Of a stretch of 64,000 bases of DNA, positions 42,828 to 51,943 are shown piece after piece (within the stretch, counting starts at the first letter, position 1; each line of letters opens with the position of its first letter). The stretch is taken from positions 186,001 to 250,000 of the forward strand of contig NZ_AUFE01000002.1 in assembly GCF_000426345.1 (NCBI RefSeq), written 5' to 3'. The notes beneath the pieces were generated by a model that was given only the letters and a program-made list of their open reading frames with translations, searched no databases and was not told where the DNA came from. A program made the translations under genes and the position numbers. The DNA is from Cupriavidus phytohabitans (GTDB lineage: Bacteria > Pseudomonadota > Gammaproteobacteria > Burkholderiales > Burkholderiaceae).

Positions 42828-43736
42828 CTAGCGTGCCGCCGCCACCAGTGCCGCCATGAAGGCCTGCCGCAGTGGCGTCTGCTCGGCATCGCGATGCCGG
42901 AGCACGCCTACCGTGCCTTCGCGCCGGTATGGCAGCGGCAATGGCACTACCTGTCCCAGCGCGCGGAAGAACTCGGTCATCCTCCCCGACATCACCGCCA
43001 GCAATTCGCTTTGCTGCAGCAGCGCCACGTTCGCCAGCACCGTGGCGCTCTCGATGCGCACCGTCGGCGCCGGTTCGCCCGCCAGTGCCAGTTCGTAGTC
43101 CAGCTCGCGCCGGATCTGGCTGGTGGCGGGCGGGCCGATCCATGTATAGGCGCGCGTCTCGTCCCAGCGCAGCTTGCGCCGGCGCGCCAGCGGATGCGCC
43201 GGGCCGGCAATGACGCGGATGGTCTCGGGATAGAGCAGGTCGCAGCGCAGCGGCGCGTCGATGCCCTGCACCTCGGTGCGCCCGACCACGAAATCCAGCC
43301 GCCCTTCGCGCAGGGCCGGCAGCATGTCTTCCACGGTGCCCTCGGAAAGCGTCAGGTGCGCCTCGGGAAACGCCTCGCGGAATTGCCGTACCGCTGCGGG
43401 GAGCAGGTCGACCGCAACCGTTGGCGTCGCGCCGACCGCCAGCTGGCCGGCCGCGCCGTCCGCCATCACGCGGATGGTGGCCTGGGTGCGTTCGATCTCG
43501 CTGAGGATGGTGCGCGCGTGGACCACCAGCGCTTCGCAGAAACGCGTCGGCATCAGGCCGCGCGAATGCCGCTCGAACAGCGCGACGCCGAGTTCACTTT
43601 CCAGCTCGGCCAGCCAGCGCGACAGCGCCGGCTGCGTCATGCTGAGCCGCTCCGCGGTATGGCTGACATTGCGGGTTTCGTAGAGCGCCACCAGCACATG
43701 CAGTTGCCGGATGCGCAGGCGCTGGGTCCATTCCAT
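42828..43736 (-). CDS. LysR-family regulator
   Basis: A 302-residue LysR protein. The DNA-binding helix (QLHVLVALYETRNVSHTAERLSMTQPALSRWLAELESELGVALFERHSRG, residues 11-60) is close to the GbpR/CbbR-like group. The effector domain opens LAVGATPTVAVDLLPAAV. It is divergent from a sulfatase gene, which is followed by a Bug receptor, so control of those two by a sulfate ester or its alcohol is likely. The gap of about 150 bases to the sulfatase start would hold the operator; I cannot pick it out. Confidence 0.88.
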   Translation of the reverse strand: MEWTQRLRIRQLHVLVALYETRNVSHTAERLSMTQPALSRWLAELESELGVALFERHSRGLMPTRFCEALVVHARTILSEIERTQATIRVMADGAAGQLAVGATPTVAVDLLPAAVRQFREAFPEAHLTLSEGTVEDMLPALREGRLDFVVGRTEVQGIDAPLRCDLLYPETIRVIAGPAHPLARRRKLRWDETRAYTWIGPPATSQIRRELDYELALAGEPAPTVRIESATVLANVALLQQSELLAVMSGRMTEFFRALGQVVPLPLPYRREGTVGVLRHRDAEQTPLRQAFMAALVAAAR

Positions 43737-43890
43737 GGCTCTGTTTCCGGTATGCCAGAGAGGTTATAGCAGTGCCTATTTTAATCATTTCAATGTCATC
43801 TCGGCCAATGCCATACTTTTCGCACGTGGCGCCATGTCGCCTCGACAGCGTCCCCGACCGCCCCCTGAGCCGCCCCCTGAGCCGCCCCAC

Positions 43891-45528
43891 ATGTCCGACC
43901 CGACACCGCTTCCGCGCACCGATTCGCGTCCCGACTCGCGTCCCGATCCGCGCCCCAATTTCCTGCTCTTCATCACCGACCAGCACCGCGCCGACCACCT
44001 CGGCATTTATGGCAACGATGTCGTGCGCACGCCCAATATCGACCGCCTGGGAAGCTGGGTGGCGCAGCGTTGCTACGTAGCCTCGCCGATCTGCATGCCC
44101 AACCGCTCGTCGCTGATGACCGGGCGCATGCCGTCGGCTCATGGCGCGCGCCACAACGGCATTCCGCTGCCGCTGTCGCAGGTGACCTTCGTCGAGCGGC
44201 TGCGCGAGGCGGGCTACCGCACCGGACTGGTCGGCAAGTCGCACCTGCAGAACATGACGGGGCTGCCGCCGGTGTGGCCGCGCCCGCAGGATCCGCGCAC
44301 CGAAGGCGAGGCGCGCCGGCCCGAGGCCGGGCGCTTCGATCAGGAATGGGGGCCGGCGTGGCGCGACGATGCCAGCTTCGACATGTCGCTGCCGTTCTAT
44401 GGCTTCGGCGACGTGCAGCTGGTCATCGACCATGGCGACACGGCCGGCGGCCATTACCGCCGCTGGCTTGAACAACACCATCCGGAAGTGGCTGCGCTGT
44501 GCGGGCAGCAGCACGCCATCCCGACGCCGGAATACGCGCTGTGCGCCGCACGGCAGGCCTGGCGCACACGCGTGCCGGAGACGTTGTCGACCACCGCCTG
44601 GATCGGCGACCGCACCATCGACCTGCTGGAGCAATACGCCAGTGCCGACGCGCCGTTCATGATCCAGTGCTCGTTCCCCGATCCGCACCACCCGTTCACG
44701 CCCCCCGGCCGGTACTGGGACATGTACCGTCCCGAGGACATGGTGCTGCCCGCGTCGTTCCATGACGATCCCGCGCTGGCGCCGCCGCACCTCAAATGGA
44801 TGCACGCGCAGCGCGATGCCGGCCGCGCGGTCAAGCACACGCCGGCGATGTTCGCCTGCACCGGGCGCGAGGCGCGCGAGGCGCTGGCGCTGAACTATGG
44901 CTCGATTGCGCATATCGACGACACCATCGGCCGGGTGATGGCACGGCTGGCGGCCCTGGGGCTGGACCACAATACCGTGGTGCTGTTCACCAGCGACCAC
45001 GGCGATTTCTTCGGCGACCACCAGCTGCTGTGGAAGGGACCGCTGCACTACCAGGGCCTGATCCGCACGCCGCTGCTGTGGTCCGAGCCGGCCGCGCGGG
45101 CCGCACACAAGGCACCGGCCGTGCGCAGCCAGGCGTTGTGTTCGACCATCGACATCGCGCCGACCATCCTGGCGCGCGCCGGCTGCCTGCCCTACAACGG
45201 CATGCAGGGCTTGTCGCTGCTGCCGGCCATGGCGGGCGAGCCGCTGCCGCGCAAGGCCGTGCTGGTCGAAGAAGAAAACCAGCGCACGCTGTTCGATTTC
45301 CCGATGCGCACCCGCATGCGCACGCTGCAGACCGCGCGCTACCGGCTCAGCCTCTATGAAGGCGCGGACTGGGGCGAACTGTACGACCTGGAGAGCGACC
45401 CGGCCGAATCGCACAACCTGTGGTATGAGCCCGCCCTGGCGGGCGTGCGCCAGGAACTGCTGCACCAGCTGGTACTGGCGATGATCGCGCACAGTGATGC
45501 CAGCCCGAACCCGACCGCACTGGCCTGA
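43891..45528 (+). CDS. Sulfatase / phosphonate-ester hydrolase family, CxPxR type
   Basis: A 545-residue alkaline-phosphatase-superfamily hydrolase. Metal ligands Asp30-Gln31 (ITDQHRADH) and a later SDHGDFFGDH are visible. The formylglycine motif is C68-M-P-N-R (SPICMPNRSSLMTGR), so Cys68 must be matured by an FGE-type enzyme, which is not in the window. No signal peptide is seen, so it acts in the cytoplasm, as choline-O-sulfatase-like and phosphonate monoester hydrolases do. The start is uncertain: ATG 43834 adds a Pro/Arg-rich tract encoded by a duplicated CCGCCCCCTGAG unit. It should be co-expressed with the Bug receptor 92 bases on. Confidence 0.85.
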   Translation: MSDPTPLPRTDSRPDSRPDPRPNFLLFITDQHRADHLGIYGNDVVRTPNIDRLGSWVAQRCYVASPICMPNRSSLMTGRMPSAHGARHNGIPLPLSQVTFVERLREAGYRTGLVGKSHLQNMTGLPPVWPRPQDPRTEGEARRPEAGRFDQEWGPAWRDDASFDMSLPFYGFGDVQLVIDHGDTAGGHYRRWLEQHHPEVAALCGQQHAIPTPEYALCAARQAWRTRVPETLSTTAWIGDRTIDLLEQYASADAPFMIQCSFPDPHHPFTPPGRYWDMYRPEDMVLPASFHDDPALAPPHLKWMHAQRDAGRAVKHTPAMFACTGREAREALALNYGSIAHIDDTIGRVMARLAALGLDHNTVVLFTSDHGDFFGDHQLLWKGPLHYQGLIRTPLLWSEPAARAAHKAPAVRSQALCSTIDIAPTILARAGCLPYNGMQGLSLLPAMAGEPLPRKAVLVEEENQRTLFDFPMRTRMRTLQTARYRLSLYEGADWGELYDLESDPAESHNLWYEPALAGVRQELLHQLVLAMIAHSDASPNPTALA

Positions 45529-45620
45529 CACATCCGGGCCAGCCCGCCGGCCTGCGGCGACACCGATGACAGCCCAGCCGGTAACAGCCCCACCGATAAC
45601 GAGAGAAACGGAGACAACGC

Positions 45621-46640
45621 ATGACCCGCCCCATGGCTACCCGCCCCATTGGTTTCCCCACCGCTTCGCACCGCGCCCGACGGGGCTTGCTGGCCGCCCT
45701 TGCCGGCATCGCATTGCTGGCCGCATTGCCCGCGCACGCCCAGGACGCCTACCCGTCGCGGCCGGTCCGCATCATCGTCAACTTCCCTGCCGGCGGGCCG
45801 CTCGATAGCGTGGCCCGGCTGGTCGCCGAGCGCGCGGGCCGTGACCTGAAGCAGCCGGTAGTGGTGGAAAACCGCGCCGGTGCCGGCGGCAACGTCGGTG
45901 CCGAAGCCGCCGCGCGCGCTACCGCTGACGGCTACACGCTGCTGATGTCGACCGACACGCTGGTGACGGTCAACCCGTTCGCCTATCGCAAGATGTCGTT
46001 CGACCCGCTGCGCGACCTGCAGCCGGTGGGCCTGGCCGGCACCTTCAACCAGGTGCTGGTGACGCACCCGGCCATCAAGGTCGCAAGCCTGGACAACTTC
46101 CTGGCCATGGCGAAGACGCAGGACCTGTCGTATGCCTCGGCAGGAATCGCGTCGCCGGGGCATGTCGCCTTCGAAATGCTGAAAGCGCGCACGCAGATCC
46201 AGGGCACGCACGTGCCATACAAGGGCAACGCCCCGGCGCTCAGCGACGTGCTGGCCGGGCAGGTGCCGGCCGGATTCCTGGCGACACCGACCGCGGTGCA
46301 GTACATCCGCAGCGGCAAGCTGGTGCCGCTGGCTGTATCCGGGCTGCGGCGCGATCCCTTGCTGCCCGACGTGCCCACCGTGGCGGAGACCGGCGTATCC
46401 GGCTTCGACGCCGAGTTCGCTTTTGTGATGCTGGTGCCGTCCGGCACGCCCGCACCGATCCGCGCGCGCTGGGAGCAGGAGCTGAAGACGATCTTCGCGG
46501 ACGCGGGATTCCAGAAGAAGCTGCTGGCGCAAGGCGTCAGGCCGCAGGCCACCGACGGCGCCCAGGCCACGGCGTGGCTGGCCGCCGGCAGCAAGCGCTG
46601 GGGCGAGTTGATCCGCAAGCTTGGGGTGTCGCTGGACTGA
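45621..46640 (+). CDS. Bug-family solute receptor
   Basis: A 339-residue periplasmic receptor. A long basic N-terminus (MTRPMATRPIGFPTASHRARRG) leads to a hydrophobic core and an AHAQD cleavage site near residue 41. YPSRPVRIIVNFPAGGPLDSVARL follows, with TADGYTLLMSTDTLVTVNP and LPDVPTVAETGVSGFD. RBS CGGAGA precedes the ATG. Its neighbour is a sulfatase, so a sulfate ester or sulfonate is a plausible ligand; the acidic-ligand loop of classical carboxylate Bugs cannot be confirmed by eye. No membrane components adjoin it. Confidence 0.88.
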   Translation: MTRPMATRPIGFPTASHRARRGLLAALAGIALLAALPAHAQDAYPSRPVRIIVNFPAGGPLDSVARLVAERAGRDLKQPVVVENRAGAGGNVGAEAAARATADGYTLLMSTDTLVTVNPFAYRKMSFDPLRDLQPVGLAGTFNQVLVTHPAIKVASLDNFLAMAKTQDLSYASAGIASPGHVAFEMLKARTQIQGTHVPYKGNAPALSDVLAGQVPAGFLATPTAVQYIRSGKLVPLAVSGLRRDPLLPDVPTVAETGVSGFDAEFAFVMLVPSGTPAPIRARWEQELKTIFADAGFQKKLLAQGVRPQATDGAQATAWLAAGSKRWGELIRKLGVSLD

Positions 46641-46829
46641 CAGGAACCGCCCGCACGGTATTCTGGCAGGCACATCCCGCACAGGTAAAAAGGCACGGCT
46701 GGTAATTCTGGAAGTGCTCGTTACAACCTGGAACGCGAGGATGCCGCCACAGGCGGCGCATTGCGGGTGCCGGTGCTCTGGAATGGGATTTGCTATTCCC
46801 ATGCAGGACACGTCGCGACAGCACCTCGC

Positions 46830-48095
46830 ATGCCTTCCCTTGACCCCGTGTCGCCGCGCGCCGCCTTCGAGCTGATCCGCGAGAGCATCAAGTCGTGGAT
46901 CGACGACTATGCCCCGAGCATGGGCGCGGCGCTGGCGTACTACACCGTCTTCTCGATCGCCCCGCTGCTGATGATCGTCATCACCGTGGCGGGTGTGATA
47001 TTCGGCGCGGAGGCGGCGCGCGGCGAGGTCGTCAGCGAGCTGAACGGGCTGATCGGCGCCGAAGGGGCGGAGGCGGTCGAAGAGATGCTGGTCGCGGTCA
47101 GCGAACCGGCCACCAGCACGATTACCGCCACCCTGGGCGTGGTGGCATTGCTGGTGGGCGCGACCACGGTGTTTGCCGAACTGCAGTCGGCGCTCGACCG
47201 CATCTGGCGCGTGCCGCAGCGCCAGAAGAGTTCGGGCCTGTTTTCGCTGTTGCGCGCTCGGCTGCTCTCGTTCGGCATGATCCTGGGCATCGGCTTCCTG
47301 CTGGTGGTTTCGCTGCTGCTCAGTGCCGGCATCTCGGCGCTGGGGCGTGAGTGGGGGCCGCTGCTGGGCATCGACGAGGCGGTCGGGCATGCGCTGGACA
47401 CCGTCATCAGCCTGGTGCTGACGACCGTGGTATTCGCGATGATCTACAAGATCATGCCGCGCACCAAGATCCGCTGGTTCGACGTCTGGCTGGGCGCGGT
47501 CGTCACGGCGCTGCTGTTCACGCTGGGCAAGTTCCTGATCGGCCTGTATATCGGCAAGAGTGGCGTGGCCAGCGGGTATGGCGCCGCCGGGTCGCTGGTG
47601 GTGTTGCTGTTATGGGTGTACTACGCCGCGCAGATTTTTCTGCTGGGTGCCGAATTTACCTGGCATTTTGCCCAGCGTTTCGGCTCGCTGCGGCACAGCG
47701 GCCAGCCGCAGCCGACTGCGCCGATACGTGGGCGGGCGCAGGTGGTCGTGGACGAGCATGCCCAAGGCGAGGCGGCACGCCATCCGGTAAAGGCCGGCGA
47801 CGACGGCGTGACGCCGATCGTGGCGCTCTATGTCGACGAGATCGTGACCGCCGCCGTCAAGGCGGGAGAGCAGGGGCAGGCGACGGCGGTCGCCATCGCG
47901 GACGCTGCCGAGAAAGCCTTTACCCACTTCAGGAGCGCCGCGGGCTCGGACAGGCAGGCATTGCGTAACCGCCTGCGGGAACTGGCGCAGGCACTGGTCG
48001 TGTCTGCCGAGGCGGGGCATCATTCAGGCGATACCCGCAACCTGATCAAGTTCGGCGTGAGCTACGTCGAAGCTTGCCTGCACCGGACGCACTGA
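46830..48095 (+). CDS. YihY/UPF0761-family inner-membrane protein
   Basis: A 421-residue membrane protein. Six hydrophobic segments fill residues 30-280 and contain the family marks SMGAALAYYTVFSIAPLLMIVI, FAELQSALDRIWRVP and KFLIGLYIGKSGVASGYGAAGSLVVLLLWVYYAAQIFLLGAEFTW. The last 140 residues are soluble and probably cytoplasmic, an addition absent from short YihY proteins. The family was once called ribonuclease BN (BrkB) in error; its role, perhaps virulence or envelope transport, is unknown. ATG 46830 gives the normal N-terminus. A convergent GGDEF gene follows. Confidence 0.85.
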   Translation: MPSLDPVSPRAAFELIRESIKSWIDDYAPSMGAALAYYTVFSIAPLLMIVITVAGVIFGAEAARGEVVSELNGLIGAEGAEAVEEMLVAVSEPATSTITATLGVVALLVGATTVFAELQSALDRIWRVPQRQKSSGLFSLLRARLLSFGMILGIGFLLVVSLLLSAGISALGREWGPLLGIDEAVGHALDTVISLVLTTVVFAMIYKIMPRTKIRWFDVWLGAVVTALLFTLGKFLIGLYIGKSGVASGYGAAGSLVVLLLWVYYAAQIFLLGAEFTWHFAQRFGSLRHSGQPQPTAPIRGRAQVVVDEHAQGEAARHPVKAGDDGVTPIVALYVDEIVTAAVKAGEQGQATAVAIADAAEKAFTHFRSAAGSDRQALRNRLRELAQALVVSAEAGHHSGDTRNLIKFGVSYVEACLHRTH

Positions 48096-48104
48096 GGCGC
48101 CGCA

Positions 48105-49640
48105 TCAGATGGCCAGCGCCGCCGGCGTGGCCTCGCCCAATACCACCACGCGGTTGCGGCCGTCGCGCTTGGCCAGGTAGAGCGCCTGGTCGCCGCCATG
48201 CAGGAAGGCGCGCAGGTCCGCGAACGGCTGGGCGTCCCCGCCGCTGGCCGAGCTGGTGGCAACGCCGATGCTGACCGTCACCGCGCCGAGCGGGCTGGCC
48301 GCGTTCGGGATCTCGAGTGCCTGCACCGCATGGCGAATGGCCTCGGCGACCCTGGCGGCGCCGGCGGCAGGCGTGCCGGGCAGCAGGATCGCGAATTCCT
48401 CGCCGCCGTAGCGGCCGGCATAGTCGCCCGGGCGGCGGATATGTCTCTGGATGCTGTCGCCGACCGCGGCCAGCGCATCATCACCGGCAAGGTGGCCATA
48501 GCGGTCGTTGAACTGCTTGAAGTGGTCGACATCGACCATCAGCAGCGACAGCGGCTGGCCCTCGCGCCGTGCCCGCCGCCACTCCTTGTCGGCGGCGTCA
48601 TCCAGCGCGCGCCGGCTGCCCAGGCCTGTCAGGCCATCGGTATTCACCATCAGACGCAGGTGCGCTTCCATGTCGAGGCGGCGGCGCCACTGGCGCGACA
48701 GCAGCACTGCCAGCGCCACGATCAGCCCATCGACCACGGCGATCAGCCCGGCGAACCACCACGCGCGCTTGTACCAGGGGGCCAGCACGTCGTGGACCGA
48801 GAGCCCGACCACCACCATGAGCGGGAAGTCGGGCAGGCGCCGGTAGCTATACAGCCGCCGCACGCCGTCGACCGCGGCGACGCCGATAAAGCTGCCTTCG
48901 GTGCCCCGCAGCAGCGGCGCGAAGGAAGGGCTGGCCGAGATATTGCGGCCCACCGACGAATCGTCGTAGGGGCGGCGCATGATGATGGTCCCGTCGTTGC
49001 GCAGCAGCGTCAGCGTACCGCCTGCGCCGAGGCTGACGCCATCGAACAGCTTGCGGAAGTAGTTCAGGCGCAGGGTGCCGACGACGATGCCGCGGAAAGC
49101 GCCGTCAGGCCTTGACACCCGGCGGCTCAGGCCGATGGACTTGTTGTCCGCGGTGAGCCGTGGCTGGAACGGCTGGCTGAGGAAGATGCCGGCGTTGGCG
49201 TTGTGCACGTGGGCCTGGAAATAGTCGCGGTCCGCAAGGTTTACGGCGCGGGGCGGCCATTTGTGCGAATCGAGCACGAGATTGCCGCTGGTATCGGTGG
49301 CCAGCAGCGAGCCCATGTCTTCGGCATTGATCGAACGGTCGAACAGCACGCGCTGCCGCAAGGCGGTCGGCAGCTGCATCACTTCCGGGTCCTGCATGGC
49401 ATCGGCGACGCCGGCGATGGCGAACTGGTAGATATGCAGGTTGCGCGAGATGCTGCGCTCCAGCGTGAGCGCGAGGTTGGCCGAGGCTTCGCTGGCGCTG
49501 GCCAGGGCGTCGCTTCGCATCTGGGCCAGTGCCGCGGCGCCCAGTCCGGCAATGGCAATCGCCAGGACGATGGTCGCCGGGACGATCATCGCAGCGGGGT
49601 TCAGGCGTACGCGCAGGCGTCGTCTTGCAAGGTCGATCAT
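48105..49640 (-). CDS. Membrane diguanylate cyclase (dCache-GGDEF)
   Basis: A 511-residue signalling protein. A first transmembrane helix (about 18-40) leads to a periplasmic dCache_1-type sensor (45-280, with FDRSINAEDMGSLLATDTSGN and DRDYFQAHV). The second helix is near 300 and a GGDEF domain spans 340-500. The active site is GGEEF (412-416), which is catalytically competent, and the I-site R403-P-G-D406 lies five residues before it, so c-di-GMP product inhibition is expected. No EAL domain is present. The ligand may be a small acid or amine. Confidence 0.9.
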   Translation of the reverse strand: MIDLARRRLRVRLNPAAMIVPATIVLAIAIAGLGAAALAQMRSDALASASEASANLALTLERSISRNLHIYQFAIAGVADAMQDPEVMQLPTALRQRVLFDRSINAEDMGSLLATDTSGNLVLDSHKWPPRAVNLADRDYFQAHVHNANAGIFLSQPFQPRLTADNKSIGLSRRVSRPDGAFRGIVVGTLRLNYFRKLFDGVSLGAGGTLTLLRNDGTIIMRRPYDDSSVGRNISASPSFAPLLRGTEGSFIGVAAVDGVRRLYSYRRLPDFPLMVVVGLSVHDVLAPWYKRAWWFAGLIAVVDGLIVALAVLLSRQWRRRLDMEAHLRLMVNTDGLTGLGSRRALDDAADKEWRRARREGQPLSLLMVDVDHFKQFNDRYGHLAGDDALAAVGDSIQRHIRRPGDYAGRYGGEEFAILLPGTPAAGAARVAEAIRHAVQALEIPNAASPLGAVTVSIGVATSSASGGDAQPFADLRAFLHGGDQALYLAKRDGRNRVVVLGEATPAALAI

Positions 49641-49771
49641 GGAGGCGGGCGCTGCCGGTGCATTTTTCGCAGCATTGTAGTGCCCGCGGGTACTTCGGCT
49701 GAGCCGTGGGAAAAAATGTCACAACTGAGTTTAACGGCCTGCAAATCACCTCGGGGCGTGCCGGTCCGGCC

Positions 49772-50761
49772 TCATGTCACCAGATCGCCACTTGCAAACG
49801 GCGCCGGGTCGCACGCCGGCGGCGCAGCGCCGGGCCGCCGCAGCGGACTGTCCGGCATGTTGACCAGGTAGTGCGCCTCGCGCCTGAGCTGCGCGGCAAA
49901 GCTGGCCGCGACGGGCGGCAGCGGCGAGTCGGCACGGTAGATCAGGCACACGGTATGGCTGGGCAGGACGTCCTCGATCGGCAGGACAGCCAATCCGGTC
50001 GAAGCCGAAGCCCGGGCCTGCATCAGCTGGCGCGCCACCATGCACAGGAGCTTCCGGTCCTGCAGCAGCGCCTGGATCATGCCAAAGGTATCGCAGCGCA
50101 CCGCCACGCGCGGCAGCGGCAGGCTGCGCGCCCGGAACGCATCCATGATGGCCGCGCCCGGGCCGTGCATGCCGGCGGTCGTCAGGATCCATTCGGATCC
50201 CACCAGCTCGCGCAGCGACCGCGCATGGCGCAGCGGATGCTCCTGGTGCGCAACGACCACCGAGTCGTTGTTGTAGAGCGGCTCGCAGATAAAGTCGTGG
50301 TCGATGCCTGCGTCGGGAACCGGGCTCACCGCCATGTCGATCAGGCCCGCGCGCAAATCCTGCAGGTGCACCGCATACCGGCCGCTGTCGATGCAGAGCT
50401 GGACTTCCGGGTGTTGCCGCCGGAAGCGGTTCAGCGCCGCGGGCACGAGCAGGTGCGCCGGTCCGCCCGTGACGCCGAGGCGGACCGTGCCGGTGCGGGC
50501 GCCCAGCATCTGCGTCATCTCCTCGGCGGCCCTGCGGGCCTCCGCTGCGATCAGGCGTGCGCGGCGCAGGAACGCCTCGCCGTAGTTCGACAGCACCACG
50601 CCACGCGTGGTGCGCGTGAGCAGCGGCACATGCAGCTCGTCCTCCAGTTGCCGGATGCTCTTGGTGAGCGCGGGCGCCGATACGTCGCGCGTCCGGGACG
50701 CGGCACGGATGCTGCCGCCTTCCGCCACCGCGATGAAGTCCTGGATCTGGCTGAGCCGCAT
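49772..50761 (-). CDS. LysR-family regulator
   Basis: A 329-residue LysR protein with the helix-turn-helix (MRLSQIQDFIAVAEGGSIRAASRTRDVSAPALTKSIRQLEDELHVPLLTRTTRGV) and an effector domain beginning VRLGVTGGPAHLLVPAAL. It follows a Bug receptor gene by 22 bases on the same strand, so both share a promoter. It resembles the TsaR/CbbR-like aromatic-acid regulators in the C-terminal half; this is a weak impression. With an IclR gene divergent to the receptor, the region has two regulators for one set of catabolic genes. Confidence 0.88.
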   Translation of the reverse strand: MRLSQIQDFIAVAEGGSIRAASRTRDVSAPALTKSIRQLEDELHVPLLTRTTRGVVLSNYGEAFLRRARLIAAEARRAAEEMTQMLGARTGTVRLGVTGGPAHLLVPAALNRFRRQHPEVQLCIDSGRYAVHLQDLRAGLIDMAVSPVPDAGIDHDFICEPLYNNDSVVVAHQEHPLRHARSLRELVGSEWILTTAGMHGPGAAIMDAFRARSLPLPRVAVRCDTFGMIQALLQDRKLLCMVARQLMQARASASTGLAVLPIEDVLPSHTVCLIYRADSPLPPVAASFAAQLRREAHYLVNMPDSPLRRPGAAPPACDPAPFASGDLVT

Positions 50762-50783
50762 GGCAGGCGCTCCGGTTGGGGCG

Positions 50784-51782
50784 TCAGTCGAGCGTGACCC
50801 CGGTGTCGGCGGTCAGTTTCAGCACCACTGGCAGGTAGGCCGTGTAGGCGCTGGCCGCTTCGGACGGGATGTTGCCGATGGGTTCGGCGCCCATGTCTTC
50901 CACGCGTTTGGCGAAGGCCGGGCTTTTCACCAGCGCGCTGACCTCGCGGCCGAGGCGGTCGATGATGGGTTGTGGTGTCCTGGCAGGGGCCATCAACGTG
51001 ATCGGCCCGGTCAGCCGGTAGGCTTCATCGGGAAAGCCGGCCTCGGCAAAGGTGGGCACGTCGGGCAGCGACCTCGCGCGGCGCGGGCCTGTCACGGCGA
51101 TCGGCCGCAGCTTGCCGCCCGCGAAGTGCTGCTGCAGCGCGGTGACCGAGCCCACCGTGACGTTGACCTGGCCAGCCAGCAGGTCGGTCACCATCGGTCC
51201 CTCGCCGCGGTAGGGCACGTGCAGGATGTCGACGCCATACTTTTTGGCCATGTAGGTCTGGATGGTATGCGGCTGGGTGCCCGGTCCCCACGAACCCATG
51301 CGCAGCTTGCCGGGTTCCTTCTTCGCATAGTCGATCAGATCGGCCACGGTCCTCACCGGGACGGCGGCATTGACCGCCAGCACGGTGCGTGCGGTGGCGA
51401 TATCCGAAATCGGCCGCAGGTCGGTGCGCGGATCGTAGGGCAGCTTCTTGTACAGCGCCAGGTTGGCGGTGATCGGGCCGGGAATGGTGAGCAGCAGGGT
51501 GTAGCCGTCGGGCGCTGCCTTGGCCGCCTGGTCAGTGCCGATGATGCCGCCCGCGCCGCCCTTGTTCTCGACCACGATGGTCTGGCCCAGCCGCTTGCCA
51601 AGGCCGTCCGCCAGCGCGCGCGCCAGCGTGTCGGTCAGGCCGCCTGCCGGGTACGCCACCACCAGCCGCACGGGCTTGGCCGGGTAGGCATCCTCGGCGC
51701 CTGCGCCAGACGGCAGCAGGCACAAGGCCGCGGCTGTGATCAGCACGGCACGCCGGCCGCGGACAAGGGTGCGTTGCTTCAT
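50784..51782 (-). CDS. Bug-family solute receptor
   Basis: A 332-residue periplasmic binding protein. The signal peptide (MKQRTLVRGRRAVLITAAALCLLPSGAGA) is followed by EDAYPAKPVRLVVAYPAGGLTDTLARAL and APDGYTLLLTIPG; RSLPDVPTFAEAGFPDEAYR lies near residue 240. RBS AGGAGA precedes the ATG. It is divergent from the IclR gene across a gap with a clear IclR-type palindrome, and cotranscribed with the LysR gene. It is one of three Bug receptors in this catabolic island, which points to several related uptake ligands or to sensing. Confidence 0.88.
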   Translation of the reverse strand: MKQRTLVRGRRAVLITAAALCLLPSGAGAEDAYPAKPVRLVVAYPAGGLTDTLARALADGLGKRLGQTIVVENKGGAGGIIGTDQAAKAAPDGYTLLLTIPGPITANLALYKKLPYDPRTDLRPISDIATARTVLAVNAAVPVRTVADLIDYAKKEPGKLRMGSWGPGTQPHTIQTYMAKKYGVDILHVPYRGEGPMVTDLLAGQVNVTVGSVTALQQHFAGGKLRPIAVTGPRRARSLPDVPTFAEAGFPDEAYRLTGPITLMAPARTPQPIIDRLGREVSALVKSPAFAKRVEDMGAEPIGNIPSEAASAYTAYLPVVLKLTADTGVTLD

Positions 51783-51864
51783 TGTTTTGTCTCCTTTTCG
51801 AATCTGTGTCCGATGCGGAGAACCTTATGGTCGGCGCGCCGGAGGGGTCAACACGATGGCCTAT

Positions 51865-51883
51865 ATTTCCAATATGTGGAAAT
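51865..51883. promoter_or_regulatory. IclR-type operator
   Basis: Six-base inverted arms ATTTCC (51865-51870) and GGAAAT (51878-51883) surround AATATGT in the gap between divergent receptor and iclR genes. The TTTCC-N-GGAAA style is familiar for IclR regulators of this kind. It lies 60 bases before the iclR ATG. Confidence 0.6.
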
Positions 51884-51943
51884 TGATTCCGCTTTTTGAC
51901 ACTGGATGACGTGCTGTCCAGACTGGGTAAAGAGGAAAACGCC

